Source: Eggerthellaceae bacterium (lineage in GTDB: Bacteria > Actinomycetota > Coriobacteriia > Coriobacteriales > Eggerthellaceae). Taken from it: a stretch of DNA of 33,720 bases. The DNA lies in the NCBI GenBank assembly GCA_017440565.1, contig JAFSHA010000096.1:1-33720 (forward strand), read 5' to 3'. Below the pieces are notes generated by a model. It searched no databases. It was not told the DNA's origin and saw nothing but the letters and a program-made list of their open reading frames with translations. Position numbers and translations under genes: made by a program. Shown here piece after piece: positions 16,234 through 24,279 of this stretch. Each line of letters begins with the position of its first letter. The stretch's first letter is position 1.

Positions 16234-17058
16234 CTATGTGTGCTCCTCCAGCAGACCCCTGTCGAATGCATATCGCAGCTGGGCGTTCACGCTGCGTTCC
16301 GCAGCTTGCAAAAGAGCGCTGTCGACGTCGTTGTAAATCACATCGACAATACGATCGGCTTTCGCAGGCACACCCGAGCGCACCGCGGAAACCACTTGAC
16401 GCAATCGTTTGAGTCGGTGCCGACGACACTGCGCAACCCTCGTCGCAGGATCGTCGATGGTCTTCCCATGACCCGTCAACAACCTCGACACACGTCCCAC
16501 ATCTACCAAACCCGCGATCACGTCAAGCGAGGCAAGATACTGCTCAAGAGAGCCATCGGGCCAGCACACCATTGTCGAACTGTGCGCAAACAGCACATCG
16601 CCCGTTAAAAACAGCCCCTCTCTTTCGATCAGATATCCAACTGAATCGCTCGAATGCCCGAACAGCAAAACAACCTCTACGTCCATGTCGAACCCCGGAA
16701 TCGAAAGCTTTCCCTCCTTGACATTACCTCCCGCATGGGAATAAACAGGCGCACCCGTCAAGGAAGAAAGTTCCTCGGCCGCCGGCGCGTGATCCAGATG
16801 CACATGGGTGAGCAAGATTCCTGCGATGCGCTTCTCCTCAGCACGGCAGAATGAAAGAATGCGCCGCACGTGGCCCGAATCACGTGGCCCTGGATCAACC
16901 ACCACGCAGCCCTTAGAACCTGGCGGCGACACGATCCAGGTATTCGTGCCCACATTGGTTAACGGCGAAGGGTTCGGCGCGATCATGCAGTAAGCGCACT
17001 CGCTCACCCAGCCGCCTTCCCAGGCAGTCTCAACTCGCCCGCTCATGTCAATTCTCAT
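16234..17058 (-). CDS. MBL-fold metallo-hydrolase, LACTB2-like
   Basis: A 274-residue metallo-beta-lactamase fold protein. THVHLDHAPAA (about 84-94) is the HxHxDH zinc-binding motif, preceded by NVGTNTWIV and VVVDPGP, and followed by YSHAGG and a LTGDVLFA segment with a further metal-ligand Asp. The LLTGHG motif fits the C-terminal region of LACTB2-like proteins. The ATG overlaps the NUDIX stop codon (ATGA), showing translational coupling. Such proteins hydrolyse thioesters, glyoxalase-type substrates or RNA. In this operon a CoA-thioester or repair role is plausible but inferred. Confidence 0.87.
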   Translation of the reverse strand: MRIDMSGRVETAWEGGWVSECAYCMIAPNPSPLTNVGTNTWIVSPPGSKGCVVVDPGPRDSGHVRRILSFCRAEEKRIAGILLTHVHLDHAPAAEELSSLTGAPVYSHAGGNVKEGKLSIPGFDMDVEVVLLFGHSSDSVGYLIEREGLFLTGDVLFAHSSTMVCWPDGSLEQYLASLDVIAGLVDVGRVSRLLTGHGKTIDDPATRVAQCRRHRLKRLRQVVSAVRSGVPAKADRIVDVIYNDVDSALLQAAERSVNAQLRYAFDRGLLEEHT

Positions 17059-17948
17059 GAGATTTCGCTCCTTAAAACCACGGCCCCGTCTTCTAGTGCA
17101 ACGGGCCTGAGCATAACGTTAGGCACGCACGTACCCGAAAACAACTCGTCAATCGAATGCGTCCGTGCAAGCATGGAGAGGTTCGAGACCGTAGGGGGCA
17201 CCACAATCGCCTCACCTCGATCAGCGAGGTCAAGCATCTCTTTCGGCCTTATCCACGCCGCACCGTTCGATTCGGTCGTCTTACTGTCCGCACGCTGCCC
17301 TTCGGGTATGCGCGCCGCGAAGAAGCAGGTATCATAGCGACGCGATTCGTATGGCGGAGTGATCCAATGACTCTGCAGACTTAGGAGGTCGGCGCGCAAA
17401 ACAAGTCTCTCGCGCTTAAGGAAAGCCGAGAGAGACAGCTCATGTCCGTCAAGCGATCTGCGTGCATCGAGCCATGAAGAAGCATTCAGCGCCAACCCAC
17501 CCGCTTTCGCAGGACTGGCAAGCAACACGCCGCATTCCTCAAACAACTCTCGCACGGCGGCAACCACAAATGCTGCGGCATCCGACTCACTGCATCCAAT
17601 CTTTTCCGACCACTCCGCTGGACTTGGACCATCCCACGGACAGGGATCGTAATCAAGGCGGCTTACCCCTCCGCCCGGAAAGACAACGGCGTCTGGGACG
17701 AAGGCCATCGTATGGGCACGACGCATCATGAACACCTCAAGGCCCGCATCTGCACCCTCACGCAACAGCATGACCGTAGCAGCAAGTCTCGGCTCGGTAG
17801 GCACGAAGGCCTCGTTAGCTAGATACGCCTCTATCTTGGGCACGGCGGAAGCCATTGGCTTGGTTTCCAGGAACGATCCTGGGACCAACGCGTCCCTCAG
17901 GCCTCTCTTCCTCAACTCGGACATATCACAACCCCAATTCCCTCGCAT
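17055..17948 (-). CDS. NUDIX hydrolase, NUDT19/CoA-diphosphatase-like
   Basis: A 297-residue NUDIX protein. VVFPGGGVSRLD (about 88-99) and AVRELFEECGVLL (131-143) together form the NUDIX box, but about 35 residues are inserted between the Gly and RELxEExG halves. This is typical of NUDT19-type CoA and acyl-CoA diphosphohydrolases. The N-terminal MMRRAHTMAFVPDA motif also matches that group. It would cleave CoA to 3',5'-ADP and phosphopantetheine. The start ATG 17948 is one base after the EMO stop codon; an internal ATG at codon 9 is an alternative. It is coupled to the MBL gene by a four-base overlap, suggesting the pair controls CoA or acyl-CoA levels. Confidence 0.85.
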   Translation of the reverse strand: MRGNWGCDMSELRKRGLRDALVPGSFLETKPMASAVPKIEAYLANEAFVPTEPRLAATVMLLREGADAGLEVFMMRRAHTMAFVPDAVVFPGGGVSRLDYDPCPWDGPSPAEWSEKIGCSESDAAAFVVAAVRELFEECGVLLASPAKAGGLALNASSWLDARRSLDGHELSLSAFLKRERLVLRADLLSLQSHWITPPYESRRYDTCFFAARIPEGQRADSKTTESNGAAWIRPKEMLDLADRGEAIVVPPTVSNLSMLARTHSIDELFSGTCVPNVMLRPVALEDGAVVLRSEIS

Positions 17949-17949
17949 C

Positions 17950-19950
17950 TCATGCGGTCTGAATCGATGAATCCGCCTGAGCCTCCAACAGAAGCTCCGC
18001 TACATCCTTCACAACCACCTGATCGTCTAAGCCAGACAATCCATCAGAAAGCATCGACAAGCAGAAAGGGCACGCGGTTGCCGCAATCTTAGCGCCCGTC
18101 GCAAGCACCTGTTCTGATCGCAAAACGCTGACGCGATGCTCCTGAGGCTCTTCAAGCCACATTCGCCCACCGCCCGCGCCGCAGCACAGCGCGTCTTCCC
18201 GGCTCATCGAGCACTCCACCACTTCATGCCCGCTTGCGGCAATCAGAGTACGCGGTTCGTCGTAGAGCCCCCGGTAGCGGCCGAGATAGCACGAATCATG
18301 AAATGCCACCAAACTCGACGAGCGCGCCTCTTCCTGCGGCAAACCTTTCAAGCGCCCCTGCGCCACTAAGGACGCCAGCAACTCAGTATGATGAACGACC
18401 TCGAAACAGCCTCCCATCTGAGGATAGTCACGTGAAAGCACCTGCAGGCAATGGGGGCACTGCGTCACGATCTTTTTCACGCCATATGCATTCAGAGTCT
18501 CTATGTTTTCTTGGGCAAGCAAGTAATACACGTATTCGTTGCCCAGTCTGCGAGCCGAATCGCCGCAGCACTTCTCCTCGTTTCCTAAGATGGCAAAACT
18601 CACGTCTGCACTGCGCAGCAACGCAACTACAGCAGCCGACACCTTCTTTCCCCGTGCATCCAACGCACCCGAACAGCCAGGCCAGTACAGGTATTCAGCA
18701 TCCGGATTCTCCGTCAGCGTAGGAACCCCAAGGGCCTCAGCCCATTTCTCACGAGTACGCCATCCCAAGCCCCAAGGGTTGCCGTTGTTCTCCAAATTGC
18801 GAAACATGGCTTGCGCTTCCTGCGGAAATGCGCTTTCCATGGATACCTGATACGTTCGCATGCGTGCAATTTTGATGGGATGCTCTAGATGAGAAGGGCA
18901 ATGCTGCGTACAAGAAGCGCATGTCGTGCACGCCCACAGCGCCTCTTCGCTCACAACATCACCCACAAGACGCACTTCCCCAGCGGCGCCAGGATGAGCC
19001 TCAAGGCCCGCGTTCAGCCTTTGCATCAGCTCTTTCGGCGAAAGGGCCTTGCCGCTCAAGTTGGCGGGGCACGATTCCACGCACCGATTGCACCCTACGC
19101 ACGCCTGCGCGTCCAGCAGGTCTTTCCACGTTAAATCAGACGCGACGCCGGCACCCATCACATCGAGCGACTCATCCTCAAAATCAATGGGGTCGAGCGT
19201 TCCGCGCGGCCTCAGATCGCGACAGTACACAGCCGCAGGAATGAGAAATACGTGCACGAGCTTCGAATAGGCCCAGTACGCGATAAGGGCAAACGCAAGT
19301 GCCATATGGCCCCACCAAAACACCTGGTGAAGCGCCTCGACGGCGCTGGCATTCATGCCAGAGAATGCAAGAGAAAGCGCGTATCCCACCGGAGACCACG
19401 CCGCCCACGGATCGTTTGTTCCCACGATACGTAGGGCCTCCACCACAAACCCGGACACGCCCACCGCCAGCAAAAACACCAGCACCGCATAGTCAGCCAT
19501 CGTCGACTCGAGCGTATCGCGCTTAAGAATACGCCGCACAATGCAACCGACCATAGCAAGGCAGAAAGCCAAGCCAGCAAGGTCGACGGTAAGCGCGAGA
19601 AAATACAGATAAAAGTTGCCGCTCACAATGTCGAGGCCCAGGTCAATATAAGCCGCATAGCTTGCCGTAGCTACGAGAAGGATGAGCATGCTCGCATACA
19701 TGGCAACATGCATCGCGCCTACGCCGCGCTTGCGCACCACACGCAACTGAAGAAAGGCGTCTTTCAGAGTTCCTTCGAGCCTCTTGCAAGCATTATCCGT
19801 ACGTTCGACAGGCCTGCCCGCTTTCCACAAGCGCATTCTTCGTATGAAACAGAAGGCGAACGCACCCAGCGCGGCAGCCATGCACACATACATGATCCAC
19901 TCATGATCGACGTTCCAAAAAACCTCCCTCGAAGGCACTTCGGCACTCAT
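17950..19950 (-). CDS. membrane ETF:menaquinone oxidoreductase-type Fe-S protein (EMO / HdrD-like)
   Basis: A 666-residue fusion of a NarI-like cytochrome b domain and an HdrD-like domain. Five membrane segments are visible at about 17-35, 82-101, 115-138, 153-172 and 212-236, with His81, His208, His215 and His233 as possible haem ligands. Two ferredoxin-type clusters follow: CVGCNRCVESCP (284-295) and CTTCASCTQHCP (341-352). Two CCG domains come next, with CCG at 461-463 and 589-591. This architecture is known as the ETF:(mena)quinone oxidoreductase of Geobacter and Syntrophus and EtfD of mycobacteria. It lies nine bases after etfA, strongly supporting electron flow between ETF and menaquinone. 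It is also near-coupled to the NUDIX gene. Confidence 0.9.
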   Translation of the reverse strand: MSAEVPSREVFWNVDHEWIMYVCMAAALGAFAFCFIRRMRLWKAGRPVERTDNACKRLEGTLKDAFLQLRVVRKRGVGAMHVAMYASMLILLVATASYAAYIDLGLDIVSGNFYLYFLALTVDLAGLAFCLAMVGCIVRRILKRDTLESTMADYAVLVFLLAVGVSGFVVEALRIVGTNDPWAAWSPVGYALSLAFSGMNASAVEALHQVFWWGHMALAFALIAYWAYSKLVHVFLIPAAVYCRDLRPRGTLDPIDFEDESLDVMGAGVASDLTWKDLLDAQACVGCNRCVESCPANLSGKALSPKELMQRLNAGLEAHPGAAGEVRLVGDVVSEEALWACTTCASCTQHCPSHLEHPIKIARMRTYQVSMESAFPQEAQAMFRNLENNGNPWGLGWRTREKWAEALGVPTLTENPDAEYLYWPGCSGALDARGKKVSAAVVALLRSADVSFAILGNEEKCCGDSARRLGNEYVYYLLAQENIETLNAYGVKKIVTQCPHCLQVLSRDYPQMGGCFEVVHHTELLASLVAQGRLKGLPQEEARSSSLVAFHDSCYLGRYRGLYDEPRTLIAASGHEVVECSMSREDALCCGAGGGRMWLEEPQEHRVSVLRSEQVLATGAKIAATACPFCLSMLSDGLSGLDDQVVVKDVAELLLEAQADSSIQTA

Positions 19951-19959
19951 GGGTCATCC

Positions 19960-20961
19960 TCACGATGCCGCGCGCAACGCACGCAATTCTTGGACGAGAA
20001 GGGGCACCGCCTCAAATAAATCGGCGACTATGCCGTAATCGGCTATGGAAAAGATTTCAGCGTCAGGATCCTTGTTGATGGCAACGATGCACTTCGAGGC
20101 CGTCATCCCCGCCATATGCTGAATGGACCCGGAAATACCACATGCGATGTAAAGGCTGGGAGCAACCGTCTTGCCTGTCTGGCCAACTTGGTATTGGGCA
20201 TCAATCCATCCCTCGTCAACAGCCGGGCGCGATGCGCCGACTGCGGCACCCAGTTCATTTGCCAAATCTTCGAGCAGGGCGAATCCATCAGGCCCCTTCG
20301 CCCCCCGACCGCCCGAAACGACGACATCGGCCTCAGAAAGATCAATGCGACCCGATACGGCTTTCGCCAACTCACGTACATCCTTAGCCAAAGAACGGTC
20401 GGCGAGGACTATTGTCTCGACGCTCGCCTGCCCACTACCGACACATTCCGCGACGTCAAACGCTTTCGGTCGCACGGTGATCAGCACCGGCGCATTCTCG
20501 CTCGACACGCTTACTATTTCGACAAGCTTACCCGAATACGGAAAGCGTTCGACAAGGAAAGAGCTCGGGCGTGCCTCATCGCGCTTCAAACCTACAACAT
20601 CCCCCAGCAGCATCGATCCCAGCTTCTGCGCAAGCCTAGGGGCAATCGAACGAGCCGGAGAACCATCGGCAAACAGAACCAAACTGGGTCGGCGATCCTC
20701 CTCGCGGGCAAGACCAGCCAGCGTTTCAAGCACCGCTTCCTGCACAAACGCCGTATTGCATCCGCCCTTCAAAACGATGATACGATCGGCTCCGCGTAAG
20801 CTTAGCTGCTCCACCTGCTCATCAGGCCGCATGCCATACGCGATCGCGCACACTCTGTCGGCAGCAGAACCCTTCATCTGGCTCGCTGCCCCCATCATCT
20901 CGAGCGCAACCCTGCGTAAGCCATCCTCGCGAGCCTCCACGATAACCCAAATGTCGGCCAT
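19960..20961 (-). CDS. etfA: electron transfer flavoprotein alpha subunit
   Basis: A 333-residue ETF alpha chain. The C-terminal FAD domain has VVVSGGRGAKGPDGF (about 213-227), VGQTGKTVAPSLYIACGISG (about 259-278) and the motif AINKDPDAEIFSIADYGIVAD (about 294-314), all diagnostic. Length is normal and there is no N-terminal ferredoxin extension of the type seen in caffeyl-CoA reductase EtfA. It heterodimerises with the EtfB encoded 70 bases upstream and transfers electrons between acyl-CoA dehydrogenases and the membrane oxidoreductase encoded next. Confidence 0.95.
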   Translation of the reverse strand: MADIWVIVEAREDGLRRVALEMMGAASQMKGSAADRVCAIAYGMRPDEQVEQLSLRGADRIIVLKGGCNTAFVQEAVLETLAGLAREEDRRPSLVLFADGSPARSIAPRLAQKLGSMLLGDVVGLKRDEARPSSFLVERFPYSGKLVEIVSVSSENAPVLITVRPKAFDVAECVGSGQASVETIVLADRSLAKDVRELAKAVSGRIDLSEADVVVSGGRGAKGPDGFALLEDLANELGAAVGASRPAVDEGWIDAQYQVGQTGKTVAPSLYIACGISGSIQHMAGMTASKCIVAINKDPDAEIFSIADYGIVADLFEAVPLLVQELRALRAAS

Positions 20962-21031
20962 CCACCGCTCTCCTTCCTCGAAATAGGCGCCCTCAAGCCG
21001 CTTTCGAAGCTCGATGAACGCTCGTCAATAA

Positions 21032-21790
21032 TTACAAGACTTTCGCCTCTTCCCTAAGGCAGCGAACCGTCTCGGTCACGGCTTCGGCCGTGCCGCCGGA
21101 GACGATGCGGCCACCACCCCTCGGCGGCTTCACCGCGCGCGATACCAGAGTAGCCTCACCGGAGCAATCAAAATCTGCGGCAGCCAAATACTCGATGGGC
21201 TTCTTGCGCGCCTGAATCACGTCACGGACCGTCGGATAACGCGGCTCCGCGAAACCCTGCTGTACGGAAACGACAAGCGGAAAAGGCAGGGAAGCTTCGA
21301 ACGAGCCATCGTCGGTTTCGCATTCGACGCGCACTCCGCCATCTTCGATTTGCAGCGAGGTAACCATGCTGGCAAACGGCCAGTGAAGCAGCTCGGCGAC
21401 ACGACCCATAACCTGGGCATTGCCCGTATCCCCCGATTTCCAACCGCCCATAATCACGTCGAATTCCTCAGCTCGCATCGCCTCAGCCAATTGAGCGGCT
21501 TTCAGAGCCGGCGACATCTCATGCCATGCGACATCCTCGATGACAATCGCGCGATCACCGCCCATAGCAAGCGCATGTCGCACGGCGGTCAACGCCGAGT
21601 TCTCCCCCACAGAAACGATGACGACCTCACCGCCCCGCTCTTCTTTGAGCTGCACGGCACGTTCGACACAAAACTCCCCGTATGGATCTATCACCTGGGC
21701 TTGGCCGACCATGTCAAGCGAACCATCAGGCTCAACCCTAATCATCTCCTCGGTGTCGACTATTTGCTTTACGCATACGGCAATCTTCAA
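21032..21790 (-). CDS. etfB: electron transfer flavoprotein beta subunit
   Basis: A 252-residue ETF beta chain beginning MKIAVCVKQIVDTEEMIRV, with VIDPYGEFCVERAVQLKE and MGGDRAIVIED typical of the family. A DTGNAQVMGRVAELL motif sits in the nucleotide-binding region, and QQGFAEPRYPTVRDVIQARKK is near the recognition loop. It is the first gene of the six-gene minus-strand operon, with GGAGGTTTGGCTTG before the ATG. Whether the site binds AMP (simple ETF) or a second FAD (bifurcating ETF) cannot be settled by eye; the linked EMO argues for a menaquinone-linked ETF. Confidence 0.94.
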   Translation of the reverse strand: MKIAVCVKQIVDTEEMIRVEPDGSLDMVGQAQVIDPYGEFCVERAVQLKEERGGEVVIVSVGENSALTAVRHALAMGGDRAIVIEDVAWHEMSPALKAAQLAEAMRAEEFDVIMGGWKSGDTGNAQVMGRVAELLHWPFASMVTSLQIEDGGVRVECETDDGSFEASLPFPLVVSVQQGFAEPRYPTVRDVIQARKKPIEYLAAADFDCSGEATLVSRAVKPPRGGGRIVSGGTAEAVTETVRCLREEAKVL

Positions 21791-21944
21791 GCCAAACCTC
21801 CTTGTCCGTCTCTCAAATTAATTGTAAGACCGAAAAACACTTCAAAACATACACAGTAAACTGCATTTGCCCGTCCATTACATTTGAAATGAAAATCGCT
21901 AGACGATATAATCCCTAATCAATACAGAGAATTACCTTCTAGAT

Positions 21945-21957
21945 ATTAATAATGACC
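21945..21957 (+). promoter_or_regulatory. shared 13-mer motif ATTAATAATGACC
   Basis: An exact copy of the 13-mer found on the minus strand at 6211-6223 upstream of the MFS gene. Here it is 41 bases before the start of the B12-activation-like gene and in the same orientation relative to the gene. The surrounding 21791-21997 is the divergent promoter region with etfB. AT-rich sequence makes a chance match possible. Confidence 0.3.
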
Positions 21958-21997
21958 ATCATTTTCTATAATTTGTTGGTGTTTTGGAGAACGCCTT

Positions 21998-22771
21998 ATG
22001 TCAATTTCCGCACATCAGATCGTCGAGGTGCCATGCTCCTGCGAGCAAATCTCGCTCGAACGCGTGCTCGAGAGAGCCTTTCCGCAAGGTGAACCCGATC
22101 CAGCCACAAAAGAAAAGACACGGGCAATGCTCAACGCATGTCTTGTCGAGATCGAACCAAAAGGCGTGTACAAGATCTTCAACCCAGCCACCTGCACGCT
22201 CCCGCCAGAATACACCGAGCCAGGCATCAAGCTTGTCGGAACGCTGGTCGTACTCAAAGGGCAGCTAATATATGAAAAGCTCTCCAAAGCGAAACACTGC
22301 GTCATGCTGGGGGCAACCGCCGGCAGTCCTGACAAAATCAATCGTCTCGCCAGCACCTTTGTTACGTCAGATGAGGACCGTCGCCTCTTCGAGGCAATTC
22401 TAGCCGTGATGGCCGAACACGCCGCCAGTCTCACCAACCTTGCCGTTGTAAAGGAAGCCATGGCGCTCGGCTTGAGCACCGATGACTTCATCAGCCCTGG
22501 CACAGGCGACTTTCCCCTTGAGCAAAACGACCAAATTCACTTCTACACACAAGCTGAACAACGCTTGGAAATGCCGTTGGAGAACAAGATGCAGGCCCTT
22601 GACCCCTGGAACATCCTCGGCGTCGTAGCCCTGTACGACGAATCGCAAAGAAGTCGCCGCCGCGCATGCGGTCGCTGCAAGTTCCGCACGTTCTGCAGTA
22701 TCCGCGCCATCGGCATGAATTGCCACGGCCGTAAAGGCTCGTTCAAGAAGCCCGCAGCCGAAAGCGCCTGA
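21998..22771 (+). CDS. vitamin B12-dependent methionine synthase activation domain-like protein
   Basis: A 257-residue protein. Residues 76-104 (IKLVGTLVVLKG... KHCVMLGATAGSP), FISPGTGDFPLEQNDQI (164-180) and the downstream LENKMQALDPWNILGVVALYDE follow the pattern of stand-alone MetH reactivation-domain proteins, where SPGYGDxPL is the hallmark. The C-terminus has a CGRCKFRTFC cluster (Cys 224, 227, 233), as in several such proteins. These proteins help reactivate corrinoid methyltransferases with SAM. No methyltransferase or corrinoid protein is present in the window, so its partner is elsewhere or its role here differs. ATG 21998 follows TTGGAGAACGC. The call comes from motif memory, not a search. 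Confidence 0.62.
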   Translation: MSISAHQIVEVPCSCEQISLERVLERAFPQGEPDPATKEKTRAMLNACLVEIEPKGVYKIFNPATCTLPPEYTEPGIKLVGTLVVLKGQLIYEKLSKAKHCVMLGATAGSPDKINRLASTFVTSDEDRRLFEAILAVMAEHAASLTNLAVVKEAMALGLSTDDFISPGTGDFPLEQNDQIHFYTQAEQRLEMPLENKMQALDPWNILGVVALYDESQRSRRRACGRCKFRTFCSIRAIGMNCHGRKGSFKKPAAESA

Positions 22772-22848
22772 CAATCCAAAGGGCACGATTTTAAGGCAAA
22801 TCCCACGTTTAGACTTGCCCAATAGGTCAGTTACTCTTGATTCAAATC

Positions 22849-22888
22849 AATATAGCCCGGATGGCCTCACGCCAACCCGGGCTATATT
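22849..22888. terminator. bidirectional terminator
   Basis: 12-base arms AATATAGCCCGG (22849-22860) and CCGGGCTATATT (22877-22888), with inner GGC/GCC pairing. It sits between the convergent B12-activation-like gene (ends 22771) and ACAD4 (ends 23036). The rest of the gap (22889-23035) holds no recognisable feature. Confidence 0.8.
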
Positions 22889-23035
22889 CTTAAGAGAACG
22901 AAGCCGCCACGCTACCGTTTAGCAGGAGGACCGCATCTCGATCTGCGTGGAAGAAACCCAGCTCCGCCGCACGTTCCGCGAGCACGCCGCCTCAAGAGAC
23001 GGCGCCGAGTTGCCCGCAGAACTGACTCGTTGCGT

Positions 23036-24220
23036 TTAGAGCGTGTACAGATGGTCGGCGTCCTCAGCAACCTTCGCGTACTCCTTGAGGATACCGCGAC
23101 CGGAAATGTGCACCATGATCTCGACAGTGCCGCCGCCGATCTGGAAGCCACGGCAGTCGAGCATGAGACGAGACACGCGCGTCTGATCGGTGTAGCCCAG
23201 ACCACCCATGAGCTGAAGAGCGCGGGAGCACACATCGGTCAGAGCCGGTGCGCCATAACGCTTGAGCATTGCAGCATCGTTGTTGACCGGAATGCCATTA
23301 TCAAGCTTCCAGCAGGTGCGATACAGGAAGTTACGAGTGTTGGAAAGAGCGATCTGCATCTCAACGATGTGCTCCTGAACGAGCTGGAAGGTCTTGATGC
23401 CCTTACCAAACTGCTGACGCTCGTTAACCCAGGCACATGCATCTTCCATGGCAGCCTGAGCCTCACCGAGAAGCTCGGCGAGAAGCACGCAGCGCTCCCA
23501 CTCGAAGTTCTTCATAAGCTGGTAGAAGCCCTTGCCCTTGATGCCAAGAAGCTCGGTCTCCTCGACGACAACATCGTCAAAGTGAATCATCGAGAAGGGC
23601 ATGATCTGCATGCCGATCTTGTTGAGAGGCTCGATGGTAACGCCCGCGGCATCCGCCGGAACGAGGTACATCGACATTTCCTTGTTCTCGCGAGACGGAT
23701 CCTCATCCTTGCATACCACGATGAAGCCAGCGGAGTTCTCACCCGAGGTAACCCAAGTCTTGGTGCCGTTGATGTGAATCTTGCCATCCTCGCCCTTGGT
23801 GGCGGTGGTGGTCATACCCTGATTGTCAGAACCGGCACCCGGCTCAGAAATGGCCAGGCAGTACGGCGGATAGCCGTTCTCCTTGTAATAGTCCATCGCG
23901 TACTTGACCTGCTCAGGATTACCAAACTCACACATATCGAACATGATGAGCAGATTGGGAGCCATGGGAATGTTGCCGCCAGCATGGTTGAGCTCTTCGA
24001 TGATCATGGCCATGGTCTGATGGTCAACAGGCTTTCCGCCGTGCTCCTCGGGCAGACCATACAGGCCCCAGCCAGAGTCAACCCAAGACTTTGCAACCTT
24101 CGGATCAATACCGCGGTTCTTGTAACCCTCGGCGATGACCTCCTCGGTCAGGTGAACCTTCGCCCACTCGCGAATGCCCTTCTTGATCTCAAGCTGTTCC
24201 GGGGTGTATCCGAAATCCAT
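23036..24220 (-). CDS. acyl-CoA dehydrogenase, alternative catalytic-base type (ACAD copy 4)
   Basis: A 394-residue ACAD with LAISEPGAGSDNQGM, NGTKTWVTSGENSAGF, RQQFGKGIKTFQLVQEH and LMGGLGYTDQTRVSRLMLDCR. The usual C-terminal catalytic Glu is missing: the motif reads IGGGTVEIM where other ACADs have an EGT sequence. A Glu is instead present in FEWERCVLL, matching the helix-G Glu used by isovaleryl- and long-chain-type ACADs and, as I recall, CaiA. It is therefore probably active with a relocated base. It is the second gene of a two-gene operon after the OYE/FadH-like flavoenzyme (59-base gap), with AAGGAGG before the ATG. That pairing suggests both act on the same unsaturated acyl substrate. 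Confidence 0.9.
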   Translation of the reverse strand: MDFGYTPEQLEIKKGIREWAKVHLTEEVIAEGYKNRGIDPKVAKSWVDSGWGLYGLPEEHGGKPVDHQTMAMIIEELNHAGGNIPMAPNLLIMFDMCEFGNPEQVKYAMDYYKENGYPPYCLAISEPGAGSDNQGMTTTATKGEDGKIHINGTKTWVTSGENSAGFIVVCKDEDPSRENKEMSMYLVPADAAGVTIEPLNKIGMQIMPFSMIHFDDVVVEETELLGIKGKGFYQLMKNFEWERCVLLAELLGEAQAAMEDACAWVNERQQFGKGIKTFQLVQEHIVEMQIALSNTRNFLYRTCWKLDNGIPVNNDAAMLKRYGAPALTDVCSRALQLMGGLGYTDQTRVSRLMLDCRGFQIGGGTVEIMVHISGRGILKEYAKVAEDADHLYTL

Positions 24221-24279
24221 CTTTCCTCCTTAAAGGTAATAACTGTCTATTCAAAGCACCAATACGGTGATTGAACCCA

